In this document: in pieces, positions 25,406 to 34,050 of the stretch | Layout: every line of letters starts with the position of its first letter | Position numbering within the stretch: the first letter of the stretch is position 1 | NCBI RefSeq assembly: GCF_014268935.2 | Contig: NZ_JABWRJ020000005.1 | Location: forward strand, 186,001 to 250,000 | Length of the DNA stretch: 64,000 nucleotides | DNA from: Pseudomonas peradeniyensis | Lineage (GTDB): Bacteria; Pseudomonadota; Gammaproteobacteria; Pseudomonadales; Pseudomonadaceae | Direction of reading: 5' to 3' | Notes under the pieces: model-generated | Databases searched by the model: none | What the model saw: the letters and a program-made list of their open reading frames with translations, nothing else | What the model was told of the DNA's origin: nothing | Made by a program: the position numbers and the translations under genes

Positions 25406-28144
25406 ATGAACGAAACAACACTCGGATCGCGTGATGAAGTGACCGTCGTCCTGCTCGGGCATGAGCAGGCGGATCACCGTGCTCGTGCGGCGCACTACTA
25501 TCAGCGGGCTGGCGTGCCGTGCCAGGGCCTGACGCCGGCAGCGGTGGTCGATGCTGCCGCCCTGGGAGAATTGCTGGCACAGGTGGCGACGCCGTTCGTT
25601 TGCCTGGCGCTGGATGCCGATTTCGTCCTGGGTGCCGCGCTGGACAATGCGGTGCGGTACCTGCGTGCCCAGCCGGAGGTAATGGCCGTGCAAGGCCACG
25701 CCCTGGCCTATGCGCCCGGTAATAGCCAGCTGACCTACCACAAGGTGGGGGAAGCTTTCGCTGCACATCCCGGGGAGAGTGTGCTGGATCGCTTGCGACA
25801 CTACGCGGACGCCGAACAGCAAGCCTGGCGTGCGGTAATTCGTACGCAGGCGCTACGGGCCGCACTGGTGTCGCTGCCGGAAGGGCTCGATGCTGCAGGC
25901 TGGCGGGTGGCTTTGTCCTGCGCAATCCTGCTGCGCGTGGCAGTCGCCCATCTGGAGCAGACCGATGTGATCTGCGAATCGCAGCCTGAGAAACTGTCCT
26001 CTGCCGTGCGCGAGGAGCGTATGGTCCAGACTGTGCGGGCTTTGCGTCAGTGGGGCGGCGGGCATGACGCGAGCGTCCTGTCCGCTGATGACGGCTTCGA
26101 GGCGCTCAATCGTTTCGTGCGCAAAACCTGGTGCCAGGGCGAGCAGCCGCTGCTCTTCACCTCGCGCTGGACCAGCGTGATCGATGACCCGGTGCGTTCG
26201 TTCGAGCCCGAGCAGCATGTGGAACTGCCTTATTACAATCGCCCGTTGTTCGATCGGTTGACCGAGGTGGAGTTCCTCTGTCATGCCTGGCCGACCGGCA
26301 AGAGTCATCGGCATGCCCTCGAGGGGGCCTGGGTCCGTCAGCGCGACCTGCTGCTGACGCACCCCAATGACACCCGTGAGAGCCTTCAGGAGCGTTACTG
26401 GAAGGCGCTGGGCCTGGGCCTTTTCAATGTCCAGGTGTGCCGCTCCCTCAACCAGGTGCTGACCGGTGAGGACAACACGCACCATGCCCGCGAGATGGGG
26501 GACTGGATGGCGCGGCTGCTCGGGGTGCCGGACAGCGAGACACGCCATTCCCTGCTCGACACGCCATCGGGGCAGGTGCTCGCGGCGATCGATGCGGCCA
26601 CTCCGGATGAAGCTGCGCGCAAGCGGGTGCTGGCCCATCTGGCCGAACACCCGGCGCCGCAGATCGCCTTCGTCGTGCTTGACCTGAACAACGATGACCT
26701 GGCCTTGCAGGCAACCTTCGACAGCCTGTTGGCCAGCGGCGTGCGCAATTTCAAGCTGGTGGTGCTCAAGGCCGGCAAGCCGCCGGCGATTACCACCGCG
26801 CGGGACACCTTGCACTTCATCCAGGTCGCAGAGGGCAACTGGGTCTCGCATCTGAACCAATTGGTGCGCCAGTTGCCCAGCGAGTGGCTGCTGTTGCTCG
26901 AGGCCGGCGATGTGCTTCTTGCTGGCGGGCTCATGCGCCTGGCGGTAGAGCTTGCCCAGGCCCCGGCTTGCCAGGCCATCGCCGCCGACGAAGTCCAGCG
27001 TGACAGTGATGGGCGCCTGTTCGCCGTGCGCCGGCCTGGCAGCGATCTGGACCTGTTGCGTAGCCAACCGGGGCTCATGGCGCGGCACTGGCTGGTGCGT
27101 CGCCAGGCCGTGCTCGACCTGGACGGCTACAACGGTACCGACCCGCAGACCCTGGATTATGACTTGCTGTTGCGCCTGGTCGAGCATCACGGTGCAGCCA
27201 GCCTGGCGCATATGGATGACTACCTGGTGGTCAGCCAGCAACCTTCCTCGGCATCCACCGAGGAGGCGCGCAAGATCCTCAATCGCCACCTCACCCAGCT
27301 GGGCTATCGCCCGCAGATCAGTGAGCAAGGGGCGGGAGGGCTGGCGATCGAGTTCCGCCATAGCGCCACACCGCTGGTCAGCATCGTGCTGGCGGGCGAG
27401 GTCGAGCCTGCGTGGCTGGCCGGCATTTTCCAGCGAACCCGCTACCCGCGCTATGAAGTGGTACTGGCGCTTCCCGGGCAACCTTCAGCGGCCCAGGTCG
27501 AAGCGTTCCAGGCATTGGGTGGCCGACTGCGGGTCGTAACCGGCGAAGTCGGGGCAACGCATCGGCAACTGCTCGGCCTGGCGGCCGGCGAGGCACGTGG
27601 CGATTACCTGGTGTTGCTGTCGCCGCATTGCCAGGTCATTACCCCGGCCTGGATCGAATCGCTGTTGAACGAGGCGCAGAGGCCTGAAGTAGGGGTTGTC
27701 GGTGCCAGCCTGTGGGCGGCTGACGGTACGTTGGCGCACGCAGGCTATCAGCTGCTGGCCGGCCCCAACGTTCATGCCCCCTGGCGGCAACTGTCGCTCG
27801 AGGGTGCCGCCAAGGCCCGCTGGCCGCTGTCGGTGCGCAGTTGTTCCGCAGTCTCGGATGGTTGCCTGATGGTGGACCGTGAAGCCTTCGTGCACTGCGG
27901 TGGCCTGCCGGTCGCAGGGGATGTCGGCGTCGGCTTGAGCCTGGCGGTCGCCCAGGTTGGGTTGATGGTGGTCTGGACGCCTCGCGCGCAGTTGCTTGCC
28001 ACGGACCTGCCGGTCCTGGGTGATGAGGCGTCTTCGCAATTGGCGGCGCATTGGCCTGAGGCTTTCCAGGGGGATGTGCAACTGGATTCCCTTGGCGCGG
28101 GTGAAGCGTCACCGTCCAGCAACTGGATCGCTCAGTTGGGATAA
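25406..28144 (+). CDS. Large glycosyltransferase-like protein (Fgt2-like), catalytic motifs degraded
   Basis: 912 residues. ATG 25406 has an AGG-containing ribosome site; an upstream GTG is less likely. Three GT-A-like regions can be traced: ~12-230 (VTVVLLGHEQADHRA), ~418-620 (IAFVVLDLNNDDLAL, with LLLLEAGDVLLAGG), and ~654-912 (VSIVLAGEVEPAW). The last aligns by eye with the third domain of the preceding gene, sharing ARGDYLVLLS, then RPEVGVVGASLWAADGTLAHAG. The metal-binding DxD position reads LSPH, so this domain is probably inactive or structural. It is most likely a partner or second transferase for flagellin glycan, like Fgt2 of P. syringae, where loss changes glycan length. Confidence 0.7.
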   Translation: MNETTLGSRDEVTVVLLGHEQADHRARAAHYYQRAGVPCQGLTPAAVVDAAALGELLAQVATPFVCLALDADFVLGAALDNAVRYLRAQPEVMAVQGHALAYAPGNSQLTYHKVGEAFAAHPGESVLDRLRHYADAEQQAWRAVIRTQALRAALVSLPEGLDAAGWRVALSCAILLRVAVAHLEQTDVICESQPEKLSSAVREERMVQTVRALRQWGGGHDASVLSADDGFEALNRFVRKTWCQGEQPLLFTSRWTSVIDDPVRSFEPEQHVELPYYNRPLFDRLTEVEFLCHAWPTGKSHRHALEGAWVRQRDLLLTHPNDTRESLQERYWKALGLGLFNVQVCRSLNQVLTGEDNTHHAREMGDWMARLLGVPDSETRHSLLDTPSGQVLAAIDAATPDEAARKRVLAHLAEHPAPQIAFVVLDLNNDDLALQATFDSLLASGVRNFKLVVLKAGKPPAITTARDTLHFIQVAEGNWVSHLNQLVRQLPSEWLLLLEAGDVLLAGGLMRLAVELAQAPACQAIAADEVQRDSDGRLFAVRRPGSDLDLLRSQPGLMARHWLVRRQAVLDLDGYNGTDPQTLDYDLLLRLVEHHGAASLAHMDDYLVVSQQPSSASTEEARKILNRHLTQLGYRPQISEQGAGGLAIEFRHSATPLVSIVLAGEVEPAWLAGIFQRTRYPRYEVVLALPGQPSAAQVEAFQALGGRLRVVTGEVGATHRQLLGLAAGEARGDYLVLLSPHCQVITPAWIESLLNEAQRPEVGVVGASLWAADGTLAHAGYQLLAGPNVHAPWRQLSLEGAAKARWPLSVRSCSAVSDGCLMVDREAFVHCGGLPVAGDVGVGLSLAVAQVGLMVVWTPRAQLLATDLPVLGDEASSQLAAHWPEAFQGDVQLDSLGAGEASPSSNWIAQLG

Positions 28145-28211
28145 TTCAACGCTATTGCATCTAGTGGTAGATGCATGGTTGTGGACTGTTCCTGGCAACC
28201 GACTTGCCAAG

Positions 28212-28253
28212 CATGGCCGCCTACGGGGAGTGCAGTTCTCCAAGGCGGCCATG
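28212..28253 (+). terminator. Strong hairpin after fgt2-like gene, probable terminator or residue of a repeat
   Basis: An 11-bp perfect outer stem (CATGGCCGCCT with AGGCGGCCATG) and an inner GGAG/CTCC stem. There is no T-run, so it is unusual for a Rho-independent terminator; it may block RNA decay or be a mobile-palindrome relic. Confidence 0.5.
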
Positions 28254-28457
28254 TGTCGTTTCGAGGGGCGGCGGAGCGTCTTGAGTCCGTGCCCATTGCA
28301 CAAATTACAGGTAACAGGAATTGGGGGGGGGCTGTGCATACCCAAGAAATAGTGCGCTGAATTAAAATTGCATAAATGCATTGTTTTTGAATGCGTAAAT
28401 GCATAGAATTTCCTGGTTGGCACCTACGGGTGCCGGGGCGCGATCAATCATCTGTGA

Positions 28458-28474
28458 TTGGCACGGAGCTCGCG
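28458..28474 (+). promoter_or_regulatory. Sigma54-like promoter of the small secreted protein
   Basis: TTGGCACGGAGCTCGCG: a perfect TTGGCAC -24 half and GC at the correct offset, but TCGC instead of TTGC at -12. It ends 24 bases before the ATG at 28499, so a short leader would result. The weak -12 lowers confidence. Confidence 0.5.
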
Positions 28475-28498
28475 CAGAAAACTCAAGGAAATTAAACG

Positions 28499-28924
28499 AT
28501 GAAAAAAATGTTGAGCCGGATTTCGATCTTGGCCATTGCTTTTGGTGCGGCCCTCACCGTGCAGGCAGGCGAAGCTCCATTGGGATACTGGAAGCTGACC
28601 ACATATCATGTGTCCAGCGGTGCTGTTGCCACTATTCAAATGGTCTGTTTCAAGCCCGACAAGACCTGGTATTCCACTACTGAAGCCAAATGGAATGGTG
28701 CATGGTTTGCCAACGGCAGTGAAATCCAGTGGTATGGCAATGTGCCGCTCGCCCATTACGGCAATGTCGCGACTATTGGTATCGGTGAGATGTCGACGCC
28801 AACCAGCATGTCGGGGAAGTATGCCGAGTGGTCGGCACCGGGGGCGACACCGTACAGTTTTGACAGGCATTACACCTATGCGCTGATTTATCAGCAGGCT
28901 GACTGCCCGCCGCCAAAACTGTAA
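28499..28924 (+). CDS. Secreted protein of unknown function (141 aa)
   Basis: 141 residues; ATG 28499 preceded by AAGGA. A Sec signal peptide (MKKMLSRISILAIAFGAALT..., cleavage likely after VQA at ~22) leads to a ~119-residue mature protein. It is rich in Trp and Tyr, with repeated SGAV/AWFANGS beta-type segments and two Cys (one in MVCFKPD, one near the C-terminus in ADCPP), perhaps a disulfide. The C-terminus PPPKL is short and basic. I do not recognise the family. It sits alone between two blocks of glycan genes, in a lower-GC stretch, with its own sigma54-like element, so it may be co-expressed with the flagellum without making glycan. Confidence 0.7.
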   Translation: MKKMLSRISILAIAFGAALTVQAGEAPLGYWKLTTYHVSSGAVATIQMVCFKPDKTWYSTTEAKWNGAWFANGSEIQWYGNVPLAHYGNVATIGIGEMSTPTSMSGKYAEWSAPGATPYSFDRHYTYALIYQQADCPPPKL

Positions 28925-29297
28925 ATCGAAATCCGTAAAGGCCAGGTGCTATCAAGAAAGCGCGCCAACCAGTATCGCGGGTTTCAGTGCTTGGCGCATT
29001 GGGTGCGTCTGGTCATGCCTGGCATCCCGGGGCTGGCCGGCGGGGGTTTCGCTATCCGTCCGAAACCGCTTTGATAGCTGTCGGGTAAGGCCGGGAGGGC
29101 TGCGGCCCCTGTCGAAATCCATTCCGCGACTGTCTCCATGAGCGTCATCAAGGGAGCAAGGTGCTCCCTGCTTCCAGCGGGGCACGAGCTGGCGCGGGAT
29201 TTGCAAAAGCCGGGCTACAAGCCCGGCTTTTTCTTGCCTGGCGGCGATTTATTGACAGGCTGAATGCAGTGCCTGTGCTGTGCCTATGAGGTTCGGG
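28925..29297. other. Non-coding gap between secreted protein and WbqC-like gene
   Basis: 373 bases with no supported gene. It contains a short GGGAGCA/TGCTCCC hairpin (29152-29168) and a strong terminator (29205-29233). A TTGACA at ~29254 could be a -35, but no fitting -10 lies 16-18 bases on, so the promoter for the next genes is not identified. Confidence 0.55.
29205..29233 (+). terminator. Rho-independent terminator before the sugar-modifying genes
   Basis: A perfect 11-bp stem (AAAAGCCGGGC with GCCCGGCTTTT), a 5-base loop, and a T-rich tail. It ends transcription arriving from the secreted-protein gene. Confidence 0.9.
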
Positions 29298-29999
29298 ATG
29301 CAAAAGAAAGTGGCGGTGGTGCAATCGAACTACATCCCGTGGAAGGGGTACTTCGACCTGATTCGCAGTGTCGATGCGTTCGTTCTGTATGACGATGTCC
29401 AGTATACGCGTCGCGACTGGCGTAATCGCAATAAGATCAAGACCGCCCAAGGTGAGCACTGGCTCAGTGTTCCGGTAAAGAACCGCGGTCGATACGAGCA
29501 ACTGATCAACGAAGTCGAGGTCAGCGAGGCGGATTGGGCGGCCAAGCATTGGAAGACTATCGAGATGAACTATCGGCGAGCCGCCTGCTTCGATCAGATG
29601 GAGCTCCCAGTTCGCACGCTTTACGAGCAAGCCTCCGAGGTCACTCGTCTGTCCTCCATCAACCAGCTTTTCATCACCGGCCTTTGCACTCTGCTCGGTA
29701 TCGATACGCCGCTGTATCGCTCCGAGGAGCTGGGGCGTGGCAGTGAAGGCAAGAACGAGCGGTTGATACATCTTTGCCAGGCCCTTGGAGCGACCGAGTA
29801 CCTATCGGGACCGGCAGCCAGCAGCTATCTGGACGAGGCTGCGTTCGCCGCAGGCGGCCTTGAGGTCTCGTACATGAGCTATGCCGGCTATCCGGAGTAT
29901 CCGCAGTTGTTCGGTGGGTTTGAGCACGCGGTCAGTGTCCTCGACCTGCTGTTCAATACCGGTAGTGAAGCATCCACCTTTCTGGAGCGTCATCCATGA
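29298..29999 (+). CDS. WbqC-like family protein
   Basis: 233 residues. ATG 29298 has GAGG 6 bases upstream; two earlier ATGs (29280-29288 region) lack it. The N-terminus VAVVQSNYIPWKGYFDLI and the DDVQYTRRDWRNRNKI segment (~30-45) are the hallmark of the WbqC-like family, found in O-antigen and flagellin-glycan loci. Its reaction is not established; it is usually next to sugar aminotransferases and methyltransferases, so a role in modifying an amino-sugar is inferred. It overlaps the following methyltransferase by four bases and opens a compact five-gene block to 34004. Confidence 0.8.
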   Translation: MQKKVAVVQSNYIPWKGYFDLIRSVDAFVLYDDVQYTRRDWRNRNKIKTAQGEHWLSVPVKNRGRYEQLINEVEVSEADWAAKHWKTIEMNYRRAACFDQMELPVRTLYEQASEVTRLSSINQLFITGLCTLLGIDTPLYRSEELGRGSEGKNERLIHLCQALGATEYLSGPAASSYLDEAAFAAGGLEVSYMSYAGYPEYPQLFGGFEHAVSVLDLLFNTGSEASTFLERHP

Positions 30000-30631
30000 G
30001 CACAGATATCTTGCAGGGTGTGGCGGATTACTATTCGTCGCGTATTCGTGCGCATGGCGCAACTCCAGAAGGGGTCGACTGGAATGGCAGCGCTTCCCAG
30101 CAACAGCGTTTTGCCCAGTTGCTTAAGCTGGTGCCTGTCGAAGAGCAGCGTGCGGGCTTCAGTCTTATCGATGTCGGGTGTGGCTACGGCGCGTTGCTGA
30201 CCTGGATGCGTGAGCAGGGAATGGCTGTGGATTATCACGGTTATGACCTGTCCGAGCAGATGATTGCCGCAGCCAGGCAGCAGCATCCGGCTGATGACGC
30301 AGTGCGCTTCGAAGTGGCCGAAAGTGCGTCGCGACAGGCGGACTATGCAGTGGCCAGTGGCATATTCAACGTTTGTCAGAACACCGCTCGCGACGCGTGG
30401 GAAAGGTACATCGCCGACGTATTGCGTGCGATGGATGCCTGCAGCCGCAAAGGCTTTGCCTTCAATTGCCTTACCTCGTACTCGGACCCGCCCTTCATGC
30501 GTGATTACCTGTATTACGGGGATCCTTGTTTCTATTTTGATCTGTGCAAAAGAACCTACTCCAGAGAGGTGGCACTCTTGCATGACTACGGCTTGTACGA
30601 GTTCACCTTGCTTGTGCGCAAGTCTTCCTGA
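29996..30631 (+). CDS. Class I SAM-dependent methyltransferase
   Basis: 211 residues, starting ATG 29996 in an ATGA overlap with the WbqC-like gene. The SAM-binding motif I LIDVGCGYGALL is at ~56-67, followed by an acidic YHGYDLSEQMI (~80-90) and an ASGIFNVC motif. It resembles small sugar or peptide N/O-methyltransferases. The substrate is unknown; translational coupling to a WbqC-like protein and the nearby aminotransferase suggests methylation of a sugar or its amino substituent. Flagellin viosamine of P. syringae carries a methylated acyl group, giving a precedent. Confidence 0.8.
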   Translation: MSTDILQGVADYYSSRIRAHGATPEGVDWNGSASQQQRFAQLLKLVPVEEQRAGFSLIDVGCGYGALLTWMREQGMAVDYHGYDLSEQMIAAARQQHPADDAVRFEVAESASRQADYAVASGIFNVCQNTARDAWERYIADVLRAMDACSRKGFAFNCLTSYSDPPFMRDYLYYGDPCFYFDLCKRTYSREVALLHDYGLYEFTLLVRKSS

Positions 30632-30667
30632 CGCGCCGCCCTTATCCCTCTTTGCCTGGAGAACATC

Positions 30668-31435
30668 ATGCTCAAAAGCGGTTCCACTTCTGTCACCCAA
30701 TCCAACGATAGCCAGCTCGACGCGCGCGAGCAGCTTTGGCAGGCGTTCGCGAACGCACCTCTTGATGATGCTGAGAAAGAGCGAAATCTTGGTTTGTTCA
30801 TTCGTTCTGCGTCCTTGGCGCGAATGCTGGCAATTTCCGATCTGTACCGGGACATCGTTCGCTTGCCTGGCTCGGTGCTCGACTTTGGCACCTGGCGTGG
30901 GCAGAACGCCGTACTCTGCGAAAACCTGCGCGCCATCTTCGAGCCCTTCAACAAGCAGCGACGTATTGCCGCGTTCGACACTTTTGCGGGTTACCAATCC
31001 CATGCCGGCGACGGCAAGGTCGCCAACGTCAATTTCCAGGATGGCTGCTATGCCACCGGCAACGGGTACGCCGACTATCTGCGTCACTTGCTGAGCCTGC
31101 ATGAAGGCATCAACGCACTGCCGCAGGTACCAGGCGGTCATCAGGTCGTAGAGGGTGATATCAAGGATACCCTTCCGCAGTTCATCGAAGAACAGCGGAA
31201 CTTGCTGGTGGCGCTGGCCTTCTTCGATATGAACCTTGAAGGGCCGACACGCTTTGCCCTCGAGCAGATCCTGCCGCGTTGCCTGCCGGGCTCGCTGCTG
31301 GTGTTCTTCCAGTTGCAGCGCGATTTCCTGCCGGGTGAAGGCTATGCCTATGTAGCCGAAGTACTGGGGAAAGTGCGCCACGAGATCAAGCGATCGGAAA
31401 CCTATCCGTCGCTGTGCATCGTCAAGCTTCTGTAA
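30668..31435 (+). CDS. TylF-like (macrocin O-methyltransferase family) methyltransferase
   Basis: 255 residues; ATG 30668 with GGAG 7 bases upstream. Motif I appears as VLDFGTWRGQNAV (~72-84), typical of TylF/macrocin O-methyltransferases that methylate deoxysugars. AFFDMNLEGPTRFALEQ (~190-206) carries the metal-binding acidic pair seen in this family. It lies 36 bases after the small methyltransferase and 10 bases before the FAD oxidoreductase. Likely role: methylation of a nucleotide-sugar or glycan hydroxyl; the acceptor is not known. Confidence 0.75.
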   Translation: MLKSGSTSVTQSNDSQLDAREQLWQAFANAPLDDAEKERNLGLFIRSASLARMLAISDLYRDIVRLPGSVLDFGTWRGQNAVLCENLRAIFEPFNKQRRIAAFDTFAGYQSHAGDGKVANVNFQDGCYATGNGYADYLRHLLSLHEGINALPQVPGGHQVVEGDIKDTLPQFIEEQRNLLVALAFFDMNLEGPTRFALEQILPRCLPGSLLVFFQLQRDFLPGEGYAYVAEVLGKVRHEIKRSETYPSLCIVKLL

Positions 31436-31445
31436 GGGGGTCACC

Positions 31446-32825
31446 ATGTTTCTGATTGTTGGTAATGGCATGGTAGCCCTGGCTATCGCCGCAGGTTTGT
31501 CGCGTAGTGTTCCGGGCGAGTGCATTCAGGTTGTGGGCCCGGCAGCACGCCCTTACAGCGCCTCCATGGCGGCTGCGGCAATGCTCAACTCTTTCGCCGA
31601 GCTCGAGCCTGGCGCACTCGATCAGCCGCGTGATCGTCTGAAGTTCGAGTTAAGCCAGGCATCTGCTCGTCTGTGGGGAGATTTCGTAAAAGAATTCGAT
31701 ATTCCTGCTGAACACTACCGTCTGGGCACCGTGCTGATAAACAACAACGCATCCAACCGTTTCGAGGATGCCGCATTCGATGCCATCGCCGGTTATCTTG
31801 ACGAGTTCGACGAGCCTTATGAGCGCGTCGATCCGCAGCTGGAACCCGCCTATGTGCCGGGTGAGAGCTATCGTACGCGCCAGGCTTTGTTCCTGCCGCG
31901 CGAGGGCGTGCTCAATCCGGATGGTGTGATCCATGCGCTGCAGGCCACGCTGGAAAGGCGTGGTGTGCGCTTTGTCGATGGCGTGGTGAAGTCGCTCGAC
32001 AAGGTCAGCGGTCGTACCCGTGGCGTAACCCTCGAAGACGGGCGCGTGCTTAGCGCCGAGCGGATTGTGTTGGCCAACGGCAGCATGGCCACGCGCCTCT
32101 GGGAGGAGGGAGGCTGCATTCGGGTGATCAATGGCGTCGGCGCCACGGTGGTGTTGAAGAACCCGGGAATACAGGGGCGCTATGTCCTGCGCACGCCAAA
32201 TCGTGGCGGTGCTTGCGGAATCTACCACGCGCCCTACCAGGGTGATCAGTTCGTCGTCGGTGCCACCAATCTGGTGACCACCGCCGACGAGCACTTCCCT
32301 CGCGCAGAGTCGGTGGCCGCGCTGATAAACGGTGCGATCAACCAGGTCAACCATCTGCACCGTACCAGTGGTTTCATTCGTTACAACTTTGGCTATCGTC
32401 CGCTGAGTCTCGATGGCTACCCGGTCATCGGCCAGCTTAACGACAACACCTTCATTGCTTCCGGCACTCGCCGTGATGGTTACCATTTTGCGCCATGGTT
32501 GGCCGACAACCTGGCGGCCTTGCTGCTGGACAAGTCGATTTCCTCGCAGGCCGGCAGCTACTTCGAATTCACCCGGCCGCAGCGTAGCGCATGGCTCGAC
32601 CAGTCGGTGGAGGCATGCTGTCGCAAGTACGCGGCAGTCAAGTGCTCGGCACTGTCGCAGCACGGCTTGGATGCGGGGCATACCGACGCCGATCAGGCGC
32701 TGGAGCAGTATTACTACCAGCGGGCGCGCGCCTTCTTCGACAAGCATGAGCTCGAGCGAACAGTTCAGGTCGACTTCCTGGATGCCCTGCTGGGTGGCTA
32801 CCTTTCCCTGTCGGACTTTGCCTGA
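31446..32825 (+). CDS. FAD-dependent oxidoreductase (DAO family)
   Basis: 459 residues. The N-terminal dinucleotide-binding motif is FLIVGNGMVALAIAAGL (residues 2-18); a second nucleotide contact, RIVLANGSMATRLW, is at ~205-218; and the C-terminal GYPVIGQLNDNTFIASG (~325-341) is typical of D-amino-acid oxidase/GlpD-like folds. A C-terminal tail of ~75 residues extends beyond the usual catalytic core. These enzymes oxidise C-N or C-OH bonds. The substrate cannot be read from the sequence; placement between a TylF-like methyltransferase and a sugar aminotransferase suggests it acts on the amino-sugar or its acyl precursor. Confidence 0.8.
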   Translation: MFLIVGNGMVALAIAAGLSRSVPGECIQVVGPAARPYSASMAAAAMLNSFAELEPGALDQPRDRLKFELSQASARLWGDFVKEFDIPAEHYRLGTVLINNNASNRFEDAAFDAIAGYLDEFDEPYERVDPQLEPAYVPGESYRTRQALFLPREGVLNPDGVIHALQATLERRGVRFVDGVVKSLDKVSGRTRGVTLEDGRVLSAERIVLANGSMATRLWEEGGCIRVINGVGATVVLKNPGIQGRYVLRTPNRGGACGIYHAPYQGDQFVVGATNLVTTADEHFPRAESVAALINGAINQVNHLHRTSGFIRYNFGYRPLSLDGYPVIGQLNDNTFIASGTRRDGYHFAPWLADNLAALLLDKSISSQAGSYFEFTRPQRSAWLDQSVEACCRKYAAVKCSALSQHGLDAGHTDADQALEQYYYQRARAFFDKHELERTVQVDFLDALLGGYLSLSDFA

Positions 32826-32843
32826 AGCGTGAATACCGGAGAC

Positions 32844-34004
32844 ATGAACGTGAACAAGCAGATCATTCCTTTCAATAAGCCATATGTGGTTGGCAAAGAG
32901 CTGTTCTATATCGCCCAGGCGGTGATGAATGGTGGTATAGCCGGCGATGGGCAGTTCACGCGCTTATGCCAGGAATGGCTCGAGGTCAACCTGGGGTGTC
33001 CCAGGGCGCTGCTGACGCATTCGTGCACGGCGGCCCTCGAGATGGCGGCGATCCTGGCGGATATCGGGCCGGGAGATGAAGTCATCATGCCGTCGTTCAC
33101 TTTCGTGTCCACTGCCAACGCTTTCGTTCTTCGCGGCGCGGTGCCGGTTTTCGTGGATGTGCGCGAGGATACCCTCAACCTGGACGAGCGCCTTATCGAG
33201 GCCGCCATCACCGAGAAGACCAAGGCGATTGTCGCGGTGCATTATGCGGGGCAGCCTTGCGATATGGCTGCCTTGCTGCACCTGTGCGACAAGCACGGTC
33301 TGATTCTCATTGAAGATGCCGCCCAGGCGATCCTCGCCCGGGAAAAGGATCGTGCACTGGGGACCTTTGGGCATCTGGGATGCCTGAGTTTTCATGAAAC
33401 GAAGAATGTGATCAGCGGTGAAGGAGGGGCGCTACTCATCAACGATCCCAAGTTGATTGAGCGGGCTGAAATCATCTGGCAGAAAGGTACCAATCGCAAA
33501 GCCTTTTCCCGAGGCGAGGTGAGCAAGTACACCTGGGTGGATGTGGGGTCGTCTTTTCTTCCCAGCGAGCTGACGGCTGCTTTCCTCTATGCCCAACTAG
33601 AGCAGGGAGAGAGCATCAATATACATCGTCGCGCTTTGTACGAGTCCTATTACCGCCAACTAAAGCCTCTTGAAGCGGACGGTTGCTTGACCTTGCCTTG
33701 CGCGCCGGGTGGCAAGCCGGCCAACGCACATATCTTCTATGTATTGATGCGCAGCAACGAGGCGCGTGGAGAGTTGATCGCGTTTCTTCGCGAGCGGGGT
33801 ATCCATGCTGTGTTCCACTACGTGCCCTTGCATGATTCCCCGGCAGGCCTGCGCTACGCGCGCAGTGTCGGTCAGTTGCCTGTCACTCAGGAAGTTTCTG
33901 CAAGCCTGCTGCGCCTGCCGCTCTATTCCGACATGACCATCGAGCAGGTCACTGAGGTGTGCGAGGCGATCTTCCAATTCTTCGCAGGTACGCAGAAGGC
34001 GTAA
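32844..34004 (+). CDS. DegT/DnrJ/EryC1 family sugar aminotransferase (WecE/RffA-like)
   Basis: 386 residues from ATG 32844; a GTG at 32850 (NKQIIPFNKP start) is a real alternative because GGAG lies at better spacing for it. It is a PLP enzyme of the fold that makes dTDP-4-amino-4,6-dideoxyhexoses. The PLP-lysine is in SFHETKN (~187); LIEDAAQAI (~158-166) carries the catalytic Asp; the N-terminal PFNKPYVVGKELFYI is typical of the RffA/WecE branch. The product is probably a 4-amino-4,6-dideoxy sugar, such as viosamine or Fuc4N. A matching dTDP-glucose pathway (RmlA/B) is not in this window. Confidence 0.85.
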   Translation: MNVNKQIIPFNKPYVVGKELFYIAQAVMNGGIAGDGQFTRLCQEWLEVNLGCPRALLTHSCTAALEMAAILADIGPGDEVIMPSFTFVSTANAFVLRGAVPVFVDVREDTLNLDERLIEAAITEKTKAIVAVHYAGQPCDMAALLHLCDKHGLILIEDAAQAILAREKDRALGTFGHLGCLSFHETKNVISGEGGALLINDPKLIERAEIIWQKGTNRKAFSRGEVSKYTWVDVGSSFLPSELTAAFLYAQLEQGESINIHRRALYESYYRQLKPLEADGCLTLPCAPGGKPANAHIFYVLMRSNEARGELIAFLRERGIHAVFHYVPLHDSPAGLRYARSVGQLPVTQEVSASLLRLPLYSDMTIEQVTEVCEAIFQFFAGTQKA

Positions 34005-34050
34005 CGGCCTTGGTTCGGCGATTGTTCAGCTGATTTCTGGAGTTTTTCCC

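Larger units (their letters stand above)
28145..28498. other. AT-rich intergenic region with hairpins and G-tract
   Basis: 354 bases without a credible gene. Contents in order: a long hairpin (28212-28253), a run of nine G (28323-28331), two partly palindromic repeats sharing TAAATGCAT (28368-28383 and 28391-28404), a GGCACC-TACG-GGTGCC hairpin (28419-28434), and a sigma54-like element (28458-28474). It is visibly richer in A/T than its neighbours, which suggests a junction between blocks acquired separately. Confidence 0.6.

Noticed and set aside
28175..28360. 61-codon open frame in the gap before the secreted protein
   Set aside because: It runs through the hairpin and the G9 run, has no ribosome site, and no signal or domain.
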